From NCBI GenBank assembly GCA_020444165.1, contig JAHLLK010000108.1, positions 1-13,731 on the forward strand: a stretch of 13,731 bases of DNA, read 5' to 3'. This document shows, piece after piece, positions 8,553 through 13,731 of the stretch. Source of the DNA: Deltaproteobacteria bacterium. Lineage in GTDB: Bacteria > Desulfobacterota > Desulfarculia > Desulfarculales > Desulfarculaceae. The notes under the pieces were generated by a model. It was not told the origin of the DNA, did no database searches, and saw only the letters and a program-made list of their open reading frames with translations. Made by a program: the position numbers and the translations under genes. Positions within the stretch are counted from its first letter, which is position 1. Every line of letters starts with the position of its first letter.

Positions 8553-9836
8553 TCAATAAAGCCCAAACCAGCGGGCGGGGGCCAGGGCCAGTTCGGGCCA
8601 GAGGATCACTACGACCAGGCCCAGGGTCATGGCCAGGAAGAAGGGGATGACGGCGGCGGCGACTTTTTCGAGGCTGGTGCCGGCCAGGGAGGTGGTGATG
8701 TAGAGGTTGACGGCCACGGGGGGGGTGAACTGGCCGATGGCCAGGTTGAAGCACATGACCACGCCGAACCAGAGGGGGTCCCAATTGAAATGGGTCATGA
8801 GGGGCATGAGGATGGGCAGGAACACGTAGAAGATGGAGATGGCGTCCAGGAGCATGCCGGCCAGGAGCAGGAAGATGTTCACCAGGAAGATCATCACCAC
8901 GGGGTCATCGGAGAGGTGGAGCACCACCTGGGCCAGGCGGTCGATGCTGCCCATGATGTCGGCGGTCCAGGCGAAGAGCCCGGCAAAGGCGACGATGAGC
9001 ATCACCACGGCCGAGGCCACGGCCGCGTCCAGCATGAGGTGGTACAGGTCGCGCCAGCTTACGGTGCGGTAGATGAGCATGCCCACCAGCAGGCCGTAGA
9101 ACACGGCCACGATGGCCGCCTCGGTGGGGGTGAACAGGCCGGTATAGAGCCCGCCCAGGATCACGGCCGGGGCCAACAGACCCCAGAAGGCGTCCCGGAA
9201 GGCCCGCCAGATTTCGCGGGGGGCGCCCCAGCGCTCCCCGCCGTAGCCCCGGCGTCGGGAGATGAGATAGGCCGGGGCGATGAGGCACAGCCCGGCGATG
9301 AGGCCAGGGAAGATGCCGCCGGCGAAGAGCGCCGGCACCGAGGTCTCGGTGATGACCCCGTAGATGATCAGCGCGATGGAAGGCGGCACGATAATGGCCG
9401 TGGAGCCGGCGCTGGCCACCAGGCCGGCGGTGAAGGCCCGGTCGTAGCCTCGGGACATCATGGAAGGGATCAGCACCGCGCCCATGGCCGCGGCGTCGGC
9501 CGGCCCGGAGCCGGAGACCCCGCCGAAGAACACGCAGACCAACACGGCCACGATGGCCAGGCCGCCGGGGATGGGCCCCACCAAGAGGCTGGCCAAGTGG
9601 ACCAGGCGTTTGGAGATGCCGCAGCGCTCCAGGATGAAGCCGGCCAGGATGAAGAAGGGGATGGCCAACAGCGGCACCTTGGCGATGTTGGAGTAGAAGG
9701 TGGGCGAGATGCCCAACAACCCCAGGTCAAAGGCCCACAAGACCAGGCAGGCCACGGAGCCCAGGGCGATGGCGATGGGCACGCCCACCAGGAGGAGGAG
9801 CAGGAAGCCCCCGAACAGAACCAGTCCCGGTTCCAT
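8553..9836 (-). CDS. dctM: TRAP transporter large permease subunit DctM
   Basis: This large integral-membrane subunit of a tripartite ATP-independent periplasmic transporter moves the substrate delivered by DctP, driven by an ion gradient. The 427 residues from MEPGLVLFGGF are almost entirely hydrophobic helices. Family landmarks include VPLLAIPFFILAG, the glycine-rich GGVSGSGPADAAAMG, SAGSTAIIVPPSIALIIYG, GLFTPTEAA, and near the end IGQFTPPVAVNLYI. A start nine codons upstream is possible, but MEPGL has GGGGGAGG ahead of it and begins only two bases after the dctQ stop (TGAGCATG), which indicates translational coupling. Length is normal for DctM. It ends close to a long hairpin shared with convergent pgi. 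The substrate is not identifiable from this subunit. Confidence 0.95.
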   Translation of the reverse strand: MEPGLVLFGGFLLLLLVGVPIAIALGSVACLVLWAFDLGLLGISPTFYSNIAKVPLLAIPFFILAGFILERCGISKRLVHLASLLVGPIPGGLAIVAVLVCVFFGGVSGSGPADAAAMGAVLIPSMMSRGYDRAFTAGLVASAGSTAIIVPPSIALIIYGVITETSVPALFAGGIFPGLIAGLCLIAPAYLISRRRGYGGERWGAPREIWRAFRDAFWGLLAPAVILGGLYTGLFTPTEAAIVAVFYGLLVGMLIYRTVSWRDLYHLMLDAAVASAVVMLIVAFAGLFAWTADIMGSIDRLAQVVLHLSDDPVVMIFLVNIFLLLAGMLLDAISIFYVFLPILMPLMTHFNWDPLWFGVVMCFNLAIGQFTPPVAVNLYITTSLAGTSLEKVAAAVIPFFLAMTLGLVVVILWPELALAPARWFGLY

Positions 9837-9838
9837 GC

Positions 9839-10345
9839 TCAGGCCTCCCCCTCGCGGCGCCACTGGGCCAGGGTGGCCTGGATAGCCCGGATGATGATGG
9901 CCACGCCGCCCACCGGCAGGGCCAGGGTGTAGTAGAACTGGGGGATGTCCAGGGCCTGGGAGCGGGTGTCCATGGCGATCTCATCGGCGAGGTGGTAGCG
10001 CACGCAGAGGTAGCTCACCAGGCCGATGACCCCCACGGTGAGCGCCAGGGACAGGGCCTCCACCGCGCGCCGCCAGAAGCGGCCCAGGCGCTCGCGCAGG
10101 AAGGTGAGCCCCAGGTGGGCGCCCCGCTTGAAGCCCACCGCCGCGCCCAACAGGGTGATCCACACCATGAGGGCCACCAGGATCTCCTCGGTGTAAGCCA
10201 GGGCAAAGCCCAGGTAGCGGGTGACCACGTTGGCGAAGCCCAAGAGCGCCATGAAGCTCATCATGGCCACGCAGGCCACTTCCTCCAGATTGGCCAAGAG
10301 CCAGCGGAGGCCGGTGGGGGAGGCGGGGACGGGGGTGTCGGACAT
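9839..10345 (-). CDS. dctQ: TRAP transporter small permease subunit DctQ
   Basis: This 168-residue membrane subunit joins DctM in the TRAP permease. It shows the expected four hydrophobic helices: MMSFMALLGFANVVTRY, EEILVALMVWITLLGAAVGF, VEALSLALTVGVIGLVSYL and a last one around YYTLALPVGGVAIII. The family element GFKRGAHLGL follows helix 2, and an amphipathic C-terminus (AQWRREGEA) ends the protein. The reading frame stays open 61 codons further upstream, but that part is translated from palindromic repeat DNA and the terminator hairpin, so the start at MSDTP is chosen; GGGATGG lies upstream at a usable distance. The stop is two bases before dctM. It is separated from dctP by 280 bases containing a terminator-like hairpin and a repeat element. 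Confidence 0.9.
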   Translation of the reverse strand: MSDTPVPASPTGLRWLLANLEEVACVAMMSFMALLGFANVVTRYLGFALAYTEEILVALMVWITLLGAAVGFKRGAHLGLTFLRERLGRFWRRAVEALSLALTVGVIGLVSYLCVRYHLADEIAMDTRSQALDIPQFYYTLALPVGGVAIIIRAIQATLAQWRREGEA

Positions 10346-10356
10346 GCTGCCATCCC

Positions 10357-10402
10357 AAAAAGGCCAGGCTCCGGCCCCCGGACGGGGGCCGGAGCCGTTG
10401 GC
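10357..10402 (-). terminator. intrinsic terminator/attenuator between dctP and dctQ
   Basis: GGCTCCGGCCCCC (10367-10379) pairs perfectly with 10384-10396 around a four-base loop. GCCA (10363-10366) and TGGC (10399-10402) extend the stem past a two-base bulge. Read on the minus strand, the hairpin is followed by C and then TTTTT (10361-10357), the form of a Rho-independent terminator, ending 11 bases before the dctQ start. It should make dctP transcripts more abundant than dctPQM transcripts. Confidence 0.7.
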
Positions 10403-10423
10403 GGAGTCAGATGGAACTATAAC

Positions 10424-10624
10424 TTGAGACTGTTGCACAAGGCTCCATGCCTTGTGCAACGATCGGCTTGGCAAAAGCGTGACTCCACCCCAGCCAGCAG
10501 AGCTTGCCGGGGGCCCGGGTTTTGCCAAGCCTCACGAGACCATTGCACCCAAAAACTATCAAAAAATTAGATAACAGGTTGTTATTATTTTTGTTAGTCA
10601 GAACATACCGTGCAATGGTCTCAA
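10424..10624. repeat. palindromic mosaic repeat element, copy 1 (between dctP and dctQ)
   Basis: The element is bounded by near-perfect inverted ends (TTGAGACTGTTGCAC against the complement of GTGCAATGGTCTCAA, 13 of 15 matching). Inside lie hairpin A (GTTGCACAAGGC 10432-10443 with 10449-10460, perfect 12-bp stem) and a 67-bp core (10465-10531) with perfect 12-bp ends GGCTTGGCAAAA/TTTTGCCAAGCC. A perfect 13-bp repeat (GAGACCATTGCAC 10536-10548 with 10610-10622) encloses an AT-rich tail. Its right end stops two bases short of the dctP stop codon. No transposase is present. Confidence 0.8.
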
Positions 10625-10625
10625 C

Positions 10626-11648
10626 TTACTTCTGGCTGGCTTCCACCTCGGCCACGGCGGCGTTAACCACCTCGGGGCCGATCTTGGGGGTCCAGGCGTC
10701 CCAAACCGGCTGGACCTTGTCCCGGAAGGCCTGGCGCTGGGCTTGGTCCAGCACGGTGACCTCCATGCCGTGGTCCCGCAGCAACTGCAGGGCGGACTCG
10801 TCGCCGGTCAGGCCTTTGCGGGCCTCGGTCATCTCCCAGGCGCAGACCTTGTCCGCCGCTGCCTGCAACAGCTTCTGATCCCCGGGAGAGAAGGTGTCCC
10901 AAGTCAGCTTGGAGATGCCCAGGATCAACGGGTCGATGGTGTAGTGCCAAACGGTAATGTACTTATGGTACTGCCAAAGCTTGTAGGGAATGATCACCAC
11001 GTTGATGGGGTTCTCCTGGCCGTCCACCGTGCCCTGCTGGAAGGCGGTCTGGGCGTCGCCCCAGTTCATCAGCACGGGGTTGGCCCCCAGGGCCTGGAAG
11101 GTGTCCTTGAAGATGGGCGAACCCACGGCGCGGATCTTGAGCCCGGCCAAGTCCTCGGGCTTGACGATGGGCCGCTCCCGGTTGGTGATCTCCCGGAAGC
11201 CGTTCTCACCCCAGCCCAGGCTGATCACGCCGCCCTCGGCCACCTTATCCAGGAGCATCTTGCCAACCTTGCCGCTCTTTACCGCGTCCACGGCCTTGTA
11301 ATCCGGGAACAGGAAGGGCAGGGAGAAGATGTTCAGCTCACGCACCTGGGGTGACCAGTTGATGGTGGAGCCCACCGCGAAGTCGGCCACGCCTTGGCGC
11401 AGCAGCATGAACTCGTTGGTCTGCTTGCCCGCGAACAGCTTGCCCGCGAAGTAGCATTTGATCTTGATCTTGCCGCCGGAGGCCTGGGCCACCTCGTCGG
11501 CGAACTTCTGACCCAGCTGCCCCCAGGGCGAGGTGGGGCCCACCACGATGGAGAGCTTGTACTCGGGCTTGTAGTCCCCGGCCCAGGCGCCGGCGGCCAG
11601 GGACAAGGCCACCAAGCAACCCAGGGCCACCACTAAGACTTTCTTCAT
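10626..11648 (-). CDS. dctP: TRAP transporter periplasmic solute-binding protein DctP
   Basis: This 340-residue extracytoplasmic receptor captures the substrate and hands it to DctQM. The Sec signal peptide MKKVLVVALGCLVALSLAAGAWA is probably cut after A23. Typical DctP-family blocks are GGKIKIKCYFAGKLF, ELNIFSLPFLF, WGENGFREITN, and LAGLKIRAVGSPIF with R173, the arginine that usually salt-bridges a carboxylate. Also present are NWGDAQTAFQQGTVDGQENP (W196, E212) and a helical C-terminus. The start at 11648 has GGGAGGTG close upstream; a 79-codon upstream extension of the frame runs into repeat element 2 and is rejected. The gene is the first of dctPQM and lies between two copies of the palindromic element. 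The carboxylate preference follows from R173 and the family; the actual ligand is unknown. Confidence 0.95.
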   Translation of the reverse strand: MKKVLVVALGCLVALSLAAGAWAGDYKPEYKLSIVVGPTSPWGQLGQKFADEVAQASGGKIKIKCYFAGKLFAGKQTNEFMLLRQGVADFAVGSTINWSPQVRELNIFSLPFLFPDYKAVDAVKSGKVGKMLLDKVAEGGVISLGWGENGFREITNRERPIVKPEDLAGLKIRAVGSPIFKDTFQALGANPVLMNWGDAQTAFQQGTVDGQENPINVVIIPYKLWQYHKYITVWHYTIDPLILGISKLTWDTFSPGDQKLLQAAADKVCAWEMTEARKGLTGDESALQLLRDHGMEVTVLDQAQRQAFRDKVQPVWDAWTPKIGPEVVNAAVAEVEASQK

Positions 11649-11696
11649 ACCGCACCTCCCTAGAACCCGAACCGGAGCCTTGCCCCGGCCGCGGCT

Positions 11697-11911
11697 AATT
11701 GAGATCATTGCCCGGAGCGTCCTGCCCCGAGCAATGTCGGGTTGGCAAAAACGTGACTCCACCCCAGCAAGCAGAGCTTGCCGGGGGCCCGGGTTTTGCC
11801 AAGCCTCACAAATTGCAAGCTTTTTGAAGCTTGCAATTTGGCGGGCCATCCTTGGCCCGCATCGGCCATTGCCCGCCGTAATCATGTTTCACCATGCAAT
11901 GGCCTCTAATT
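11697..11911. repeat. palindromic mosaic repeat element, copy 2 (upstream of dctP)
   Basis: Ends AATTGAGATCATTGC (from 11697) and GCAATGGCCTCTAATT (to 11911) are imperfect inverted repeats. Hairpin A (11706-11718 with 11724-11736, 11 of 13 pairs) precedes a 67-bp core (11739-11805) matching copy 1 at 64 of 67 positions. Three more stem-loops follow: CAAATTGCAAGCTT 11809-11822 with 11827-11840 (perfect 14 bp), GCGGGCCA 11841-11848 with 11853-11860, and GGCCATTGC 11864-11872 with 11896-11904. It sits 48 bases upstream of the dctP start. Confidence 0.8.
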
Positions 11912-12100
11912 GGTTTTACCATCACTTAGTACAAAAAAAGCGCGGATGCAACCACTCCCGGAGCAGGGCGGAGCCAGGGGTCGCCGGGCGCCCCGGAGGC
12001 ATTCTGCTGGCGCGGGTTTTCCCGGACAATGTTATGCTTTGAACAACCAGGGGCCCCCTTCCGCCCGGGGGCCAGCCAACCATAGATGGGAGGAAAGGCG
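11912..12100. other. rest of the intergenic region between dctP and the flavin reductase
   Basis: This divergent region, with repeat element 2, must hold the promoters for dctP (minus) and the flavin reductase gene (plus). I see GTTATGCTTTG near 12030-12040 as a possible -10 for the plus gene but no convincing -35, and no clear dctP promoter. GGGGGCCAG-type G/C-rich inverted segments near 12048-12075 are present. No gene is seen. Confidence 0.4.
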
Positions 12101-12670
12101 ATGAAGAGATCCCTGGGAGCCAAGAACATCCTCTGCCCCACCCCGGTGCTGGTGGTGGGCTCCTATGACACCGAGGGACGCCCCAACCTCATGACCGCGG
12201 CCTGGGGCGGCATGGCCTGCTCCAAACCCCCCTGCGCCACGGTGAGCCTCAGGCCGGCCACCCACAGCTATCACGGCATCATGGCCCACAAGGCCTACAC
12301 CCTGGCCGTGCCCCACGAGTCCCAGGCCCGCATGGTGGATTACCTGGGCCTGTACTCCGGCCGGGACCACGACAAGTTCGCCGACACGGGGCTGACCCTG
12401 GTGAAAAGCGAGCTGGTGGACGCCCCCTACGCGGCCGAGTTCGCCCTGGTCTTGGAGTGCCAGCTGGTGCACAGCTTCGAGCTGGGCCTGCACACCATGT
12501 TCGTGGGGGAGATCAAGGACGTGAAGGCCGATCCGGCGGTGCTGGACCAGGCCGGAGACCTGGACCCGGCCAAGCTTTTGCCGCTGGTGTTCGCCTCCGG
12601 CGTGCGCAAGTATTACGCTCTGGGCCGGGAGCTGGGCCGCTCCCACTCCATGGGCAAGACCCTGGCCTAG
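12101..12670 (+). CDS. flavin reductase-like (flavoredoxin-type) FMN-binding protein
   Basis: This soluble 189-residue split-barrel flavoprotein probably binds FMN and transfers electrons from NAD(P)H or reduced carriers. The sequence [23 protein letters not shown]...[35 protein letters not shown] matches the N-terminal half of flavoredoxin-type flavin reductases of sulfate reducers. GGMACSKPP followed by VSLRPATHS is the usual FMN-phosphate region. The C-terminal half keeps [11 protein letters not shown] and the late [15 protein letters not shown] ends seven bases before ATG 12101; an in-frame ATG at 12086 lies ahead of that ribosome-binding site and is rejected. The next gene follows after 118 bases. 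The family is confident; the electron donor and acceptor are unknown. Confidence 0.9.
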   Translation: MKRSLGAKNILCPTPVLVVGSYDTEGRPNLMTAAWGGMACSKPPCATVSLRPATHSYHGIMAHKAYTLAVPHESQARMVDYLGLYSGRDHDKFADTGLTLVKSELVDAPYAAEFALVLECQLVHSFELGLHTMFVGEIKDVKADPAVLDQAGDLDPAKLLPLVFASGVRKYYALGRELGRSHSMGKTLA

Positions 12671-12788
12671 CCCCGGCCCAGCCCGGTTCCGCCGGCCCGG
12701 ACCTGCGGGTGCCCCTCCGGCGCGGAGTGGTAAAAGGACACGCTTTAGCTGAAGTTACGGTTGTTCAAGCGGTTACGAAGGAGTTGCC

Positions 12789-13586
12789 ATGTCCGCCGGT
12801 CATAAATTCCGCATTGTCTCCCTGGCGCCCACCACCACGGAAATAATCTGCGCTCTGGGGCTGGGCCCCAACCTGGTAGGGGTCACCACCGCCTGCGACT
12901 ATCCCCCGGAAGTGGAGTACATCAACAAGATCGGCCCGGTGTTCCAGCCGGATTACGCCCGCATAGAGGAGCTGAAGCCGGATCTGGTGGTGGCCCACGG
13001 CGCGGGCATGGCGCCTTTTGCCGGGGAGCTGATGCGCCGGGGGCTCAAGGTGGAGCTGGTGGACCCCCGTAACGTGGAAGAAGTCATGGAGACCTTCCAG
13101 CGGCTGGGGCTCTACTCCGGGGCCGGCGAGGCCGCCCGGTTGCGGGTGCAGGAACTCAAGGACACCCTGGACCGGGTGCATCGGGCCCTGGCCGACCTCC
13201 CGGAGGAGGAGAGGCCCCTGACCGTGCGCATGCTGGAGGCCAATCCCCCCATCATCGCCGGGCCGGCCTCCTTCATGACCGACGTGATCCGCCACGCCGG
13301 GGGCCGCAATCCCGAGCTGGCCTACACCGAGCCCTACGTGCGCACCACCGAGGAGGAGATCGCGGCCATCGACCCCGAGGTGGTGTACGTCTGCGGCTGG
13401 GAGCCGGACCTGCTGGAGGCGGTGCACGTGTTGCCCGGCTGGAACCAGACCCGGGCGGCCAAGACCGGGCGCATCTACAGCCTGCCCTGCGGCCTGGCCT
13501 GCCGCCCCGGGGCCCGGGTGGGCAAGTACGTGGAGATGCTGGCCGCCAAGCTCCACCCGGACCGTTTCCCGGAGAAGATCTGCTAG
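12789..13586 (+). CDS. periplasmic-binding-fold protein, BtuF/FecB-like (cobalamin-binding type), without signal peptide
   Basis: This 265-residue protein of the BtuF/FhuD-type substrate-binding family starts directly in the fold with FRIVSLAPTTTEIICALGLG. Next come LVGVTTACDYPPEV, the second-strand motif ARIEELKPDLVVAHGAG, a long central helix (about residues 110-142), and the C-terminal lobe with IIAGPASFMTDVIRHAGG, IAAIDPEVVYVCGWE and a last helix VGKYVEMLAAKLHP. Family members usually bind vitamin B12 or ferric chelates for ABC importers. No signal peptide or lipobox is present, and AAGGAG (12777-12782) fixes this start, so the protein looks cytoplasmic, as in the annotated stand-alone cobalamin-binding proteins. 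No BtuC/BtuD genes are next to it. The ligand is inferred only. Confidence 0.85.
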   Translation: MSAGHKFRIVSLAPTTTEIICALGLGPNLVGVTTACDYPPEVEYINKIGPVFQPDYARIEELKPDLVVAHGAGMAPFAGELMRRGLKVELVDPRNVEEVMETFQRLGLYSGAGEAARLRVQELKDTLDRVHRALADLPEEERPLTVRMLEANPPIIAGPASFMTDVIRHAGGRNPELAYTEPYVRTTEEEIAAIDPEVVYVCGWEPDLLEAVHVLPGWNQTRAAKTGRIYSLPCGLACRPGARVGKYVEMLAAKLHPDRFPEKIC

Positions 13587-13661
13587 GACTTTGCCGGCCC
13601 AACGAGGTCTTGCCTGTGGTTAGCCAATTTCCCTCATTCGGGGGCAAATTCTGATGGAGAA

Positions 13662-13731
13662 TGGCTATTGCACAACCTAGCAGGATGTTGAAAAAGTCCA
13701 TCCATGGCCTTTTTCAACCCATCTTGGCAAA
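13662..13731. repeat. palindromic mosaic repeat element, copy 3 (partial, runs off the window)
   Basis: CTATTGCACAAC (from about 13665) resembles the left end of copy 1. Hairpin A is GTTGAAAAAG (13687-13696) with CTTTTTCAAC (13709-13718), perfect 10 bp, with a further CCAT/ATGG inner pair. Five bases later the window ends in TTGGCAAA (13724-13731), the first eight bases of the conserved core. The element lies about 75 bases after the BtuF-like gene. Confidence 0.55.

Noticed and set aside
10346..10528. N-terminal extension of dctQ by 61 codons
   Set aside because: The extra residues are translated from the terminator hairpin and repeat core and do not resemble DctQ proteins.
11649..11885. 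N-terminal extension of dctP by 79 codons
   Set aside because: It is translated from repeat element 2 and would bury the clear signal peptide that starts at 11648.

Overview
The window is GC-rich bacterial DNA. Several genes point to a strictly or facultatively anaerobic Desulfobacterota (deltaproteobacterial) lineage: a flavoredoxin-like flavin reductase, a stand-alone hemerythrin, a tripartite TRAP uptake system and many palindromic intergenic repeats. This assignment is an inference from gene content and base composition; no rRNA or lineage marker gene is present.

Layout. A 5'-truncated-at-window-edge minus-strand WbpE-like sugar aminotransferase (1-1145) is divergent from a plus-strand outer-membrane protein with a good sigma-70 promoter (1324-2337). 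Plus-strand genes follow: an LhgO-like FAD oxidoreductase (2408-3571), a hemerythrin (3700-4269), a REC-PAS-histidine kinase (4633-6186) and glucose-6-phosphate isomerase (6437-8080). A 472-bp gap (8081-8552) separates pgi from the convergent TRAP operon. It holds an 82-bp tandem repeat, small palindromes, a G-quadruplex motif and a long terminator-like hairpin.

The TRAP operon lies on the minus strand in the order dctP (11648-10626), dctQ (10345-9839), dctM (9836-8553). DctP captures an unidentified substrate, probably a carboxylate, in the periplasm, and DctQ/DctM carry it across the membrane. A terminator-like hairpin with a T-run lies immediately upstream of dctQ, so dctP is probably expressed above dctQM. 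On the plus strand, a flavin reductase (12101-12670) and a BtuF-like periplasmic-binding-fold protein without a signal peptide (12789-13586) complete the gene set.

The most unusual content is non-coding. Two complete elements of about 200 bp (10424-10624 and 11697-11911) bracket dctP, and a third begins at the right edge (about 13662-13731). Each has a hairpin with non-conserved arms, followed by a core bounded by TTGGCAAAA/TTTTGCCAA. The two full cores are 67 bp long and differ at 3 positions. The complete elements also share outer inverted ends containing CATTGC. Arm sequence changes while pairing is kept, which suggests a mobile or structural palindromic repeat family rather than simple duplication. 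A possibly structured GC-rich segment upstream of the histidine kinase was also noted, but no known RNA family was recognised in it.
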